Source: Cupriavidus sp. (GTDB taxonomy: Bacteria; Pseudomonadota; Gammaproteobacteria; Burkholderiales; Burkholderiaceae). Taken from it: a DNA stretch of 64,000 nt. This document shows positions 1-8,181 of this stretch, one piece after another. Location: contig JAPSLP010000013.1 in NCBI GenBank assembly GCA_031180665.1, positions 1 through 64,000 of the forward strand, in the 5' to 3' direction. A program made the position numbers and the translations under genes. A model generated the notes under the pieces. The model was not told where the DNA came from. It did no database searches and worked only from the letters and a program-made list of their open reading frames with translations. Within the stretch, counting starts at the first letter, position 1; each line of letters starts with the position of its first letter.

Positions 1-126
1 CCGGCGAAGAAGAAGCGCTTCGGCAAGGATCCGTTCACTGGCGAAGAGCGCTGGTTCCCGGCCAAGCCGGCCAGCGTCAAGGTCAAGGTCCGTCCGCTGA
101 AGAAGCTGAAGGACGCTGCGCTGTAA
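1..126 (+). CDS. HU-like DNA-binding protein, C-terminal end (partial)
   Basis: Only the last 41 codons lie in the window, in frame from base 1 to the TAA at 124-126. The translation has the layout of the HU/IHF arm and C-terminus: a GKDPFTGEE stretch corresponds to the GRNPxTGE arm motif of HU, and VRPLKKLKDA corresponds to the FRPGKALKDA end. The extra lysines (PAKKKRFGKD) fit the lysine/alanine-rich HU-family proteins common in Burkholderiales. Such proteins bend or coat DNA in the nucleoid. A strong terminator follows within 60 bases, so it probably ends its transcription unit. The family call rests on a short fragment. Confidence 0.75.
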   Translation, partial: PAKKKRFGKDPFTGEERWFPAKPASVKVKVRPLKKLKDAAL

Positions 127-180
127 TCCGTCATCCGACGTGGCCGCGACGGGCAGACACCCGTGGCGGCAGGCAGTGAA

Positions 181-208
181 AAAGGGGAGCCGCATGCGGC
201 TCCCTTTT
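181..208. terminator. Intrinsic terminator after the HU-like gene, possibly bidirectional
   Basis: A GC-rich stem, ggggagccgc / gcggctccc, is flanked by A residues on the left and TTTT on the right, so it can work on both strands. On the plus strand it ends the HU-like gene. On the minus strand it lies about 170 bases beyond the stop of the gene at 377-763. Confidence 0.85.
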
Positions 209-376
209 CTATTGGTGCGGATTTTCTGTTGCCGCTGGATTTTCCATTGGCGCCGATTTGGCGGGGGATCGGCGACGAATTGGCCTGCGGTCGAATGCCT
301 TCGATATATGCAATTAACCGCCAAGCGTTCACGCCAATCCACCAATCATGGCCGGCAGGACAGGGGCCGGCCTGTG

Positions 377-763
377 TCAGGCGCGATGGTCGCCCGGCGC
401 TTGCTGCGTATGCGCGCCGTCGCTGAAGCGGTCGCGATCGTCTGCGCCATGGCCGCCTTGCGTGAAGCTGTCGCGCGGGCCGAGGCGGCTGGCGCCTTCG
501 GTGAACACATCGAACTGCTGCGTCGCGCTGCGCGCGCCGTCGGTGTACGCGTCGGCAGTGCGCGGCGCGGCCTTGGCCGACAGCGAGACGGTCGCGCCGA
601 TCATCATCGCCACGGTGGGCAGCAGCGCCGCCAGCATCGCTCGGCGGCGCGCATGCCAGCGCTGGCGCAACGCACGCAGCCGCTGCGCCGCGAGCGGCGG
701 ACGCGGACGGGGCGGGGCGCCGGGCACCCGGTGAGCAACGGTGGTGGGGGTCGGTCGAGTCAT
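377..763 (-). CDS. Small single-pass membrane protein with repeated D-[FY]-[ST]-x-G motif
   Basis: The protein has 128 residues. A proline/arginine-rich N-terminus is followed by one hydrophobic segment (about residues 43-64, MLAALLPTVAMMIGATVSLS). The tail after it contains four copies of a short motif: DAYTDGA, DVFTEGA, DSFTQGG and DRFSDGA. The start is fixed by a GAAGGAGTA ribosome site at 769-777. It is transcribed away from the response regulator operon at 1118, so the two share a promoter region. This suggests, but does not show, that it is a target of that two-component system. I do not recognise a function; the repeated tail would be periplasmic if the N-terminus stays inside. Confidence 0.7.
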   Translation of the reverse strand: MTRPTPTTVAHRVPGAPPRPRPPLAAQRLRALRQRWHARRRAMLAALLPTVAMMIGATVSLSAKAAPRTADAYTDGARSATQQFDVFTEGASRLGPRDSFTQGGHGADDRDRFSDGAHTQQAPGDHRA

Positions 764-1117
764 GGCAATACTCCTTCAGATGGGAATCCGGGGCGGTTCG
801 AGGGAACCTTGACGAGGGGAGACGGCTTGGCCAAGCACGGTTAGCAGTCTACGAACCGGGCCGGACGCGGCGGTGACGCCAGCCTGACAATTGCGTCAGG
901 ATCCGGGAGGGCGCGGCATGGCACCTCGCAGGGGAAATGCCGGCGACAGCATGGAGATCGCACCGTGTCCGCGCGCCGGCCGGATGCTGACAAGGCTGAC
1001 AGGTTCGGGCGGCGGCTTTCACCTATAGTTGCCGGAAATGGCGGGGCGGAGCCCTTGCCGCGAACGTTGCGGCCGACGAGCTGGCCGCGAACTTGCCGGA
1101 CACGGAGGGCCGGACCC
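764..1117. promoter_or_regulatory. Divergent regulatory region with repeated CTGACA half-sites
   Basis: This 354-base gap separates the small membrane protein from the response regulator operon. It holds a palindrome, CCTGAC-N6-GTCAGG, at 883-900, and two direct repeats of CTGACA at 987-992 and 996-1001, nine bases apart. A possible -10 (TATAGT) is at 1025-1030. OmpR/PhoB-family regulators usually bind direct repeats at helical spacing, so these are candidate sites for the regulator encoded at 1118 (inference). No further gene is visible here. Confidence 0.5.
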
Positions 1118-1801
1118 ATGAAACTGTTGTTGGTAGAGGACGAGATCAAGACCGTCGACTATCTGCGCCGTGGACTGTCGGAGAACGGCTATGTAGTCGA
1201 CACGGCGACCAACGGCGTGGACGGCCTGCACATGGCCTGTACCGAGCCCTACGATGCGATCGTGCTCGACGTGATGCTGCCCGACCTCGACGGCGTGTCG
1301 ATGCTCAAATCGCTGCGCCGCGAGCAGCAGACGCCGGTCATCATGCTGACCGCGCGTGACGATCTGGACGACCGGCTCAACGCCTTCGACGCCGGCGCCG
1401 ACGACTACCTCGCCAAGCCGTTCTCCTTCCTGGAACTGCTGGCGCGTCTCAATGTGCTGACGCGCCGCGGCCGCCAGAGCGAGCCGTCGCAGCTGACGGT
1501 GGGCGACCTGCGCATCGACCTGCTGTCGCGGCGCGCGATGCGCGGCACGCGGCGCCTGGATCTGAGCGCGCGCGAATTCACGCTGCTGTCGGTGCTCGCG
1601 CGGCGCCAGTCGCAGATCGTCTCGAAGACCGCGATCACCGAACTGGTCTGGGACATCAGCTTCGACTGCAATACCAATGTGGTGGAGGTCGCGATCAAGC
1701 GCCTGCGCGCCAAGCTCGACTGGCCGGGCGAGCCCAAGCTGCTGCATACCATCCGCGGCATGGGCTATGTGCTCGAGTGCCGCGCCGAGGAAGTCGCGTG
1801 A
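1118..1801 (+). CDS. OmpR/PhoB-family response regulator, heavy-metal (CzcR/CopR/IrlR) type
   Basis: The 227-residue protein has a receiver domain with acidic pocket E7/D8, phosphoacceptor D51 in LDVMLPDLDG and the conserved lysine K100 in AKPF. A C-terminal winged-helix domain follows (about 125-222, ending in the IRGMGYVLE signature). The ATG at 1118 was preferred over upstream in-frame starts because MKLLLVEDE is the canonical N-terminus and CGGAGGGC precedes it. Its stop overlaps the GTG of the sensor kinase, so the pair is translationally coupled. The closest families respond to copper, zinc/cadmium/cobalt or periplasmic stress; the signal cannot be read from the sequence. Confidence 0.92.
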   Translation: MKLLLVEDEIKTVDYLRRGLSENGYVVDTATNGVDGLHMACTEPYDAIVLDVMLPDLDGVSMLKSLRREQQTPVIMLTARDDLDDRLNAFDAGADDYLAKPFSFLELLARLNVLTRRGRQSEPSQLTVGDLRIDLLSRRAMRGTRRLDLSAREFTLLSVLARRQSQIVSKTAITELVWDISFDCNTNVVEVAIKRLRAKLDWPGEPKLLHTIRGMGYVLECRAEEVA

Positions 1802-3216
1802 GCCGCCCCCGCTCCATCGCCACGCGGCTGGCTGCGATGTTCGCCCTCGCGGCGGCGCTGGTGTTCTCGGTCACCGGCTTCGTGATGTACTACGTGCAGT
1901 GCGTCGAGCTCGAGAAGCGCCAGCTCGAAGAGCTCCAGGCGCGCTTCCAGCTGATCGGGCCGAAGGCAGCGCACTACGGCACCCCGGCGCAGTGGGAGCG
2001 CTTTGGTGCGGTGCTGACCGGCATGACGCCGGAGGACGACAGCCTGCGCTATTTCGTCGACACGCCGGATCCGCGCTTCCGTTTCGGCAAGCCGTTCCCG
2101 CGCGATGCGGTGGCGACGCCGCGAGCCGCCGACGTCTGGGCGGTGCAGTTCGACGACCGCCGCTTCCTGATGCTCAAGCGCATCATCCCCGCGCTGGACC
2201 AGCGCCCGGCGCTGGCGCTGGTGGTCGCGGTCGACCAGGCGCCGTTCTACCAGACCAGCCGCGTGCTGGGGCTCGCGCTGATCGTCTGCTCGGCGTTGGG
2301 CGTGCTGGCGGTTGCGGTGCTCGGCTGGCGCATCGCCAAGGTCGGGCTGGCGCCGATCGAGGCGCTGTCGCGCCACGCCGGCGAGCTCAATCCGCGCAAG
2401 CTGGAGCGGCTGCCCGATACCGACCTGCCCGCCGAACTGTCCGGTCTGGTGCTGGCGTTCAACGGCGCGCTCGACAAGCTCGAACGCGCCTACGTGCAGC
2501 TGTCGGCCTTCAATGCCGATGTCGCGCACGAACTGCGCACGCCGCTGGGCAACGTGATCGGCCAGACCCAGGTGGCGCTGTCGCGGCCGCGCAGCGCGCG
2601 CGAGCTGGAGGACATCCTGCAGTCGAACCTGGAGGACCTGGAACGGCTCGGCCGCATCGTCGTCGACATGCTGTTTCTCGCGCAATCGGACCGCGGCGCG
2701 CTGGCGCGCGATCTGGTCGAGGTGTCGGTCGCGCATGAGGTGCGTCGCAGCGCGGACTTCCTCGACATGCTGTTCGAGGACGCCGGTGCGACGCTGGAGA
2801 TCGTCGGCGACGCCCGTGCCCGCGTGAACGCGTCGCTGTTGCAGCGGGCGATCACCAATCTGCTCGGCAATGCGCTGCAGCATGGCTTGCATGGCCGGCC
2901 GGTCGCTGTCGAGATCGGCGACGAGGCTGGCGTGGTGACGATCGCGGTGCGCAACGAGGCCGACCCGCTGTCGACCGCGCAGATGGATCGGCTGTTCGAC
3001 CGCTTCTACCGCGTCGACACCGCGCGCGCCGACAGCCGCCAGAACCACGGACTCGGGCTGGCGATCGTCAAGGCCATCGCCACCATGCATGGTGGCGCCG
3101 TGTTCGCGCGCCAGTCGCGCGGCGTGGTGTGCATCGGCCTGACCCTGCCGGCGTTGCCGCCGCAGGTGCCGGCGTCCGATAGCCTGCCCGCGCTGACACA
3201 GGCGGCCACGGCATGA
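1798..3216 (+). CDS. Heavy-metal-type sensor histidine kinase (CzcS/CusS-like)
   Basis: The 472-residue inner-membrane kinase has TM1 at about 8-31, a periplasmic sensor region of about 120 residues, TM2 at about 156-178, a HAMP segment, and a dimerisation domain with H244 in AHELRTPLGN. The N-box (N354/N358) and the G-box GLGLAIVKA complete the ATPase. It starts with GTG inside the GTGA overlap with the regulator gene; an ATG at 1777 is possible but sits within that gene. No metal-binding His/Met cluster stands out in the periplasmic loop, so metal sensing is only a family inference. It presumably phosphorylates D51 of the adjacent regulator. Confidence 0.9.
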   Translation: MSRPRSIATRLAAMFALAAALVFSVTGFVMYYVQCVELEKRQLEELQARFQLIGPKAAHYGTPAQWERFGAVLTGMTPEDDSLRYFVDTPDPRFRFGKPFPRDAVATPRAADVWAVQFDDRRFLMLKRIIPALDQRPALALVVAVDQAPFYQTSRVLGLALIVCSALGVLAVAVLGWRIAKVGLAPIEALSRHAGELNPRKLERLPDTDLPAELSGLVLAFNGALDKLERAYVQLSAFNADVAHELRTPLGNVIGQTQVALSRPRSARELEDILQSNLEDLERLGRIVVDMLFLAQSDRGALARDLVEVSVAHEVRRSADFLDMLFEDAGATLEIVGDARARVNASLLQRAITNLLGNALQHGLHGRPVAVEIGDEAGVVTIAVRNEADPLSTAQMDRLFDRFYRVDTARADSRQNHGLGLAIVKAIATMHGGAVFARQSRGVVCIGLTLPALPPQVPASDSLPALTQAATA

Positions 3217-4559
3217 GCGGCGGCGGCAAGACGCGCACGCCGAGCGTGCGCATGGCAAACCGTGTCCGCCGCGTCGGGGCCGCCGCGGCAGTCGTGGCCG
3301 CGGCCGGGCTGATGGTGCTCGCTTCGGCGTGCAGCATCACCGCGCAGGACGGCACGGCGGCGCGCACGCCTTCCATCGCGCCGACCTTCGCCGCGCATCG
3401 CGCGCAAGCGCTGGCGGCGCTCGAAGGCCGGCGCCGCTATGTGTCGGCCGATATGCGGGCCGAGACCGAATGGAACCTGCCGCGCGAATGGCATTCCGTC
3501 GGCGCGCCCAAAGGCGGCGCGCTGCTGGTGCACGGGCTGGGCGATTCGCCCTGGTCCTTCGTCGACATCGCGCCGCGGCTGGCCGAACGCGGCCTGCTGG
3601 TGCGCACGGTGTTGCTGCCTGGCCATGGCACGGCGCCGTCGGATCTGATGGGTGTCACGCTGGAGGACTGGCAGCGCGTGCTGCGCGAGCAGGTTGCGGC
3701 GCTGCGGGACACCGTCGGCGATGGGCCGTTGTATCTCGGGGGCTTTTCCACCGGCGCCAATCTGGTGCTCGACTATGCGCAGGCACATCCCGAGGTGGCC
3801 GGGCTGCTGCTGGTGTCGCCGGCGCTGCGCTCCGGCAGCCGGTGGGAATGGCTGACGCCGTGGCTCGCGCCGGTGGTGCCGTGGTTGTTGTCGACCGGGG
3901 ACGACCGGCCGCAGCAGACGCCGGTCCGCTACCTGAACACGCCGACCAATGGCTTCGCGCAGTACTACCGCAGCAATGTCGCCGCGCGCGCCGCGCTCGA
4001 TGCCCGCCCATACGACAAGCCCGCGCTGCTGATCGTCGCCGAGCACGATTCGGTGGTCGACTCGCACTACGTGAGGCAGGTGTTCGGCACGCGCTTCACG
4101 CATCCGGCGAGCCGGCTGATCTGGTATGGGGCGGAGCAGGGCATGGCCAGCGTCGATGTCAGCCTCGATGGCAGCGCGGGCCGCGTGCTGGTCCGTCCGG
4201 ACCGCTTGCCGGCCGAGCGCATCAGCCAGTTCTCGCACATGGGCGTGCTGTTTTCCGATGCCAATCCGCTCTATGGGCGGCAGGGGTCGTTGCGGCTGTG
4301 CCTGAACGGACAGGAGCCGGCGGAGTACCGGCGCTGCGTCGATGGCGGCGAGGTCTGGTATTCGGACTGGGGCTATCGGGAGCCCGGCAAGGTGCACGCG
4401 CGGCTGACCTACAACCCGTACTTCACGTGGCAGACCGGCGTGATGCTGTCGGTGCTGGGGCTGGAGGGGACCGCTGCGGCGGTACCGACGACGGCGCCGG
4501 CATCCCCAGCGGCATCCCCAGCGGCATCACTGACGACAGCCCCGACGACAGCCCGGTAG
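3213..4559 (+). CDS. Alpha/beta hydrolase, probable lipoprotein (monoacylglycerol lipase/esterase-like)
   Basis: The 448-residue protein begins inside the kinase gene (ATGA overlap). A hydrophobic N-terminal segment ends in VLASAC with Cys40, a borderline lipobox, so export as a lipoprotein is likely. The hydrolase core shows the oxyanion motif LVHGLGDS (about 106-112), the nucleophile elbow GFSTG with Ser179, an acid in VAEHDSVVD, and a His in FSHMGVLF. It probably cleaves an ester; the substrate is unknown. Its place as third gene of a sensor operon suggests a regulated envelope function. The C-terminus ends in a low-complexity PAASPAAS tail made by a 12-bp repeat (4500-4523). An alternative start is the ATG at 3252. 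Confidence 0.8.
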   Translation: MSGGGKTRTPSVRMANRVRRVGAAAAVVAAAGLMVLASACSITAQDGTAARTPSIAPTFAAHRAQALAALEGRRRYVSADMRAETEWNLPREWHSVGAPKGGALLVHGLGDSPWSFVDIAPRLAERGLLVRTVLLPGHGTAPSDLMGVTLEDWQRVLREQVAALRDTVGDGPLYLGGFSTGANLVLDYAQAHPEVAGLLLVSPALRSGSRWEWLTPWLAPVVPWLLSTGDDRPQQTPVRYLNTPTNGFAQYYRSNVAARAALDARPYDKPALLIVAEHDSVVDSHYVRQVFGTRFTHPASRLIWYGAEQGMASVDVSLDGSAGRVLVRPDRLPAERISQFSHMGVLFSDANPLYGRQGSLRLCLNGQEPAEYRRCVDGGEVWYSDWGYREPGKVHARLTYNPYFTWQTGVMLSVLGLEGTAAAVPTTAPASPAASPAASLTTAPTTAR

Positions 4560-4592
4560 CAAACGTGGCCCGCCAGCGCGGGCGGCGGGCGT

Positions 4593-4961
4593 TCAGCCCC
4601 CGATTACCTGCTTCGCATAGCTGGCGCGCTCCATCTCGCGCACCTCGACGCTAATCTGCACCGGCGTGTTGCTCGCGCCCGAGCGGACCGCTTCGGCGAG
4701 CACCTCGCAGACCGCCTGGCCGAGGGCCTGCCGCGTCGCCAGGTCGCGGCCATCGAGAATCGACAGCCGGCCGTGGACGAAGGCACGTTCGACCGGTTCG
4801 GTGCCCTGGCGGTACGTCTGCAACATGATGCAGCGCGACTTGATATCGGGCTCCTGGAATTGCCCGGAGGCCAGCAGCGCGGCGTTCGCCTGATCCAGCA
4901 GTTCCTCGGGCGAGCAGTTCAGGCGCGCGTTTTCGGTGATTTCAATGACGAGATGGGGCAT
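4593..4961 (-). CDS. hpaF: 5-carboxymethyl-2-hydroxymuconate Delta-isomerase-like protein
   Basis: The 122-residue protein matches the length and pattern of the CHMI family: Pro2 right after the start (MPHLVIEITENA), the catalytic base in tautomerase-like folds, and a conserved FVHGRLSILDGRD region. In the homoprotocatechuate pathway the enzyme isomerises 5-carboxymethyl-2-hydroxymuconate; relatives outside that pathway act on similar keto-enol substrates. No other hpa gene is nearby, so the true substrate is uncertain. It lies 69 bases downstream of the dehydrogenase at 5031-6137 on the same strand and has its own GGAG ribosome site. Confidence 0.8.
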   Translation of the reverse strand: MPHLVIEITENARLNCSPEELLDQANAALLASGQFQEPDIKSRCIMLQTYRQGTEPVERAFVHGRLSILDGRDLATRQALGQAVCEVLAEAVRSGASNTPVQISVEVREMERASYAKQVIGG

Positions 4962-5030
4962 CGGAGACTCCGTGGGGTAGAGAGAAAAGACAGCGCGCCG
5001 ATCGCATGGGAAGCCGGCACCGCCGGAACA

Positions 5031-6137
5031 TCAGGGCCGGCACAGCCGCGACAGCGGCCCCGGCGACCGTCCCGTGGCAGCCTGTACCCGCGCCGCTGCA
5101 TCGTCGAGCTCGGCCAGCGTGCCCGCGTCGATCGGGATGGCCTCGGCACGGCGGCGGCGCGCCTCGCGTTCGGGCTCGCCGGGCAGCAGGATGGCATCGC
5201 AACCAGGCTGGCGGCGCGACGCGCGCACCCAGTCGACGAAGGCTTGCACCTCGTGGCCGAACGCGGTGCTGTCGGCCAGCCGGGCCGGATCGAATACGAT
5301 CGCCAGCATATTGTTCCAGACCGCGTGCCGGTGCGTCAGCGTCTCGGGGCGGATGGTATGGCCGCCGGTCACCGCGGCGCCCAGCAGCTCGCACATCATC
5401 GCCAGCACGTAGCCCTTGTGCTCGCCGAAGCCGAGCAGCGCGCCGCGCGCGCCGCCGTCGGCGGGGTACATCACGCCGGCATCGGTGGTGGGGCGGCCCT
5501 CGGCATCGACCAGGCAGCCCGGTGGCACCGGCACGCCCTTGTTATGCGCGACGCGGACCTTGCCCAGTGCGATCGCGCTGGTGGCGAAGTCCAGCACCAG
5601 AGGCGGTGCATCGGGGACCGGCACGCCAATCGTAAAGGGGTTGGTGCCATAGCGCGCCTCGTAGCCGCCGTGCGGCGCGACGATCGGCTTGGACAGCACG
5701 TTGACGAAGTGGATCGAGATCATGCCGGCCGCGCAGGCCTGCTCGGCCCAATGGCCGACCCGGCCCAGATGATGCGCATGGCGCAGGCCCATCACGCAGA
5801 CGCCATGCTCGCGCGCACGCTCGATCGCCATGGCCATGGCCTGCTCGGTCACCGCCTGGCCCATGCCGCGGTTGCCATCGAGGCTCAGCAGGCTGCCGGC
5901 CTGCTGCACCACGCCGACCTGGCGGTTCAACTGCAGCTCGCCGGCCAGCCAGGACAGCACGTACTTCGGGATCATGCCGACACCATGCGAGTCGTGCCCG
6001 CTCAGGTTGGCGCCGACCAGGTGGTCGGCGGTCAGCGTGGCCTCTCGCGTGTCGGAGCCGGCGGCCAGCCAGAGCTCGGCGACCCATCGGTGCAGGTCTG
6101 CGGTCGGAAGCAGGGGTTCGGTCGTCGCGTCGTTCAT
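5031..6137 (-). CDS. Ldh2 family (malate/L-sulfolactate/ureidoglycolate-type) NAD(P)-dependent dehydrogenase
   Basis: This is a 368-residue cytoplasmic oxidoreductase. GHDSHGVGMIPKY near residue 50 carries the conserved histidine region of the Ldh2/MDH2 family, and NPFTIGVP and the HKGYVLA region in the second half are also typical. The family reduces or oxidises 2-hydroxy acids with NAD(P). I chose the ATG at 6137 because MNDATTEP begins the conserved part; the frame stays open to 6770, but that stretch lies inside the opposite gene. It probably forms a unit with the CHMI-like gene downstream, suggesting breakdown of a hydroxy or keto acid. It is divergent from the TPP enzyme at 6439. Confidence 0.85.
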   Translation of the reverse strand: MNDATTEPLLPTADLHRWVAELWLAAGSDTREATLTADHLVGANLSGHDSHGVGMIPKYVLSWLAGELQLNRQVGVVQQAGSLLSLDGNRGMGQAVTEQAMAMAIERAREHGVCVMGLRHAHHLGRVGHWAEQACAAGMISIHFVNVLSKPIVAPHGGYEARYGTNPFTIGVPVPDAPPLVLDFATSAIALGKVRVAHNKGVPVPPGCLVDAEGRPTTDAGVMYPADGGARGALLGFGEHKGYVLAMMCELLGAAVTGGHTIRPETLTHRHAVWNNMLAIVFDPARLADSTAFGHEVQAFVDWVRASRRQPGCDAILLPGEPEREARRRRAEAIPIDAGTLAELDDAAARVQAATGRSPGPLSRLCRP

Positions 6138-6438
6138 CGTCTCGCTCTCGTCGTTCTGTGCGTTGCCCGTTGTCGTTGCCACAGTCGTACCGATTGGGGC
6201 CGACGTGGGCGCTGGCGGGGTCCCGGGCCAGCCATGATAAGCGCCGTGCCGCCGCGCGGCCATGGTTCGGCACGGCGGGGCGCCACGGTGGCCGGAAATT
6301 TTGGCGCGATAATCGGTCCTGTCCGGTTCGCCGTTTGGCGTTCGCCTGCACAATGGAGCGACGCAGGGCCCCGGCCCCGCTTCCATTGCCGCTTTCATTG
6401 CCGCTTTCATTGCCGCTTCCGTTCCCGATGCCGATTCG
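6138..6438. promoter_or_regulatory. Divergent intergenic region with a 12-bp tandem repeat
   Basis: This is the region between the Ldh2-type gene and the TPP enzyme. It holds a GATAAT hexamer at 6308-6313, which could be a -10 for the plus-strand gene, and four copies of a 12-bp unit (GCCGCTTTCATT and variants) at 6376-6423. The repeat ends 16 bases before the start of the TPP enzyme and occupies the place where a ribosome site would be expected. Confidence 0.45.
6376..6423. repeat. 12-bp tandem repeat, four copies, just upstream of the TPP enzyme
   Basis: Units at 6388-6399 and 6400-6411 are identical (GCCGCTTTCATT); those at 6376 and 6412 are degenerate. It has the same period as repeats at several other gene ends in this window. 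Confidence 0.75.
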
Positions 6439-8181
6439 ATGAGCCAGCCGATGACCCAGCCTACCGCCGACCTCTCTTCGTCCGTGTCCTCCGCCTCGGT
6501 GTCCGCCGATTCTCGTGCCGCCACGCAGCCGCCCGCGCCACGCAGCGGCGGTCGCATCCTGGTCGATGCGCTGCGCATCCACGGCGCCGAGCGCGTGTTC
6601 TGCGTGCCGGGCGAGAGCTTCCTCGACGTGCTCGACGCCCTGCACGACCAGCCCGCGATCGACCTGATCGTCTGCAAGCATGAAGGCGCGGCGGCCAATA
6701 TGGCGGAGGTCGATGGCAAGCTGACCGGGCGTCCCGGCCTCTGCTTCGTCACGCGCGGACCCGGGGCCACGCATGCCAGCGTGGGCGTCCATATTGCCGC
6801 GCAGGACTCGACGCCGATGATCCTGTTCGTTGGGCAGATCGCCCGCGAGCACCGGGGCAGAGAGGCCTTCCAGGAGGTCGATTACGGGGCGATGTTCGGC
6901 GGCATGGCCAAATGGGTCGCCGAGATCGACGACCCCGCGCGCATTCCCGAACTGGTCGCCCGCGCGTTCCAGGTCGCGACTTCAGGCCGTCCCGGGCCCG
7001 TGGTCCTGGCGCTGCCCGAGGACGTGCTCGACGGCGATGCAGTCTGCGGTGACACCGGCATGTATCGGCCCGTGGTCGCCTCGCCGGCGGCCGCGGATGC
7101 CGCCGCGCTGGCCGGGCTGCTGTCCGCCGCGCAGCGGCCGCTGGTGATTGCCGGCGGCGCGAACTGGCGCGACGAGGATGCGGCGGCGTTCGCACGCTTC
7201 GTGCACGCCTGGGATCTGCCGGTGGCCTGTGCCTTCCGCCGCCAGGACGTGCTGGACAATCGCGATCCGCACTACGTCGGCCATCTGAGCCTTGGCGTCA
7301 ATCCGCGCCTGGCCGAGCGCGTGCGTGGCGCCGACCTGATCGTTGCCTTCGGCACGCGGCTCGGGGATGTCGCGACCGACGGCTATACGCTGCTGGAGCC
7401 GCCGCGGCCGCGCCAGCGGCTGGTGCATATCCATGCCGATGCGGGGGAACTGGGCCGGGTGTACCAACCGGATCTGGCGATCCACGCCGGCATCGGTCCA
7501 GGAGCGGCGATGCTGGCGGGCCTGCCGGTGCCGGCCGCGATCGGCTGGCGCCAATGGACGGCCGCGGCGCGCGCCGATCATCAGGGTTTCGTCGCGCCGG
7601 CCGCGCCGCACGCGGATGCCACCGGTGTCGACATGACCGCGGTGGTCGACCATCTGAACCGCACGCTGCCGGACGATGCGATCGTCGCCAACGGTGCCGG
7701 CAACTATGCGGTCTGGCTGCATCGCTACTTCGCCTATCGCCGGCCGCGCACGCAGCTGGCACCGACCTGCGGCGCGATGGGCTACGGGCTGCCTGCCGCG
7801 ATCTCGGCCAAGCTGCGCCACCCCGAACGTACCGTGGTCTGCTTCGCCGGCGACGGCTGCTTCCAGATGTATCCGCAGGAGCTGACCACCGCGGCCGCGG
7901 TGGGCGCCAATGTGGTGGTGCTGGTGGTCAACAACGGTATGTACGGCACGATCCGCATGCATCAGGAGCGGCGCTATCCGGGCCGCGTCAGCGGCACCGG
8001 CATCGTCAATCCGGATTTCGTCGCGCTGGCCCAGGCCTGTGGCGCCTGGGCGGAACGGCTGACCAGCGCGCAGGGGTTTGCCGATGCCTTCGCCCGCGCC
8101 TGTGCCGCCGGCAGGCCGGCGCTGTTGGAGCTGTGCACCGACCCGCGGCAGATCACGCCGGCGATGCGGCTCAGCCAATAG
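6439..8181 (+). CDS. Thiamine-pyrophosphate-dependent enzyme, acetolactate synthase-like
   Basis: The 580-residue protein has the three-domain plan of the acetolactate synthase/benzoylformate decarboxylase family. The N-terminal TPP domain has catalytic Glu82 (KHEGAAANMAE), the central domain follows, and the C-terminal TPP-binding domain has the GDG...NN motif (G471-D472-G473 to the NN near 498). The first 35 residues are a Ser/Ala/Pro-rich extension that looks non-essential. It is not next to a small regulatory subunit gene (ilvN), so a catabolic carboligase or decarboxylase role is more likely than branched-chain synthesis. No clear ribosome site precedes 6439; the ATG at 6451 is an alternative. 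Its end overlaps the convergent gene at 8171 by 11 bases. Confidence 0.85.
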   Translation: MSQPMTQPTADLSSSVSSASVSADSRAATQPPAPRSGGRILVDALRIHGAERVFCVPGESFLDVLDALHDQPAIDLIVCKHEGAAANMAEVDGKLTGRPGLCFVTRGPGATHASVGVHIAAQDSTPMILFVGQIAREHRGREAFQEVDYGAMFGGMAKWVAEIDDPARIPELVARAFQVATSGRPGPVVLALPEDVLDGDAVCGDTGMYRPVVASPAAADAAALAGLLSAAQRPLVIAGGANWRDEDAAAFARFVHAWDLPVACAFRRQDVLDNRDPHYVGHLSLGVNPRLAERVRGADLIVAFGTRLGDVATDGYTLLEPPRPRQRLVHIHADAGELGRVYQPDLAIHAGIGPGAAMLAGLPVPAAIGWRQWTAAARADHQGFVAPAAPHADATGVDMTAVVDHLNRTLPDDAIVANGAGNYAVWLHRYFAYRRPRTQLAPTCGAMGYGLPAAISAKLRHPERTVVCFAGDGCFQMYPQELTTAAAVGANVVVLVVNNGMYGTIRMHQERRYPGRVSGTGIVNPDFVALAQACGAWAERLTSAQGFADAFARACAAGRPALLELCTDPRQITPAMRLSQ

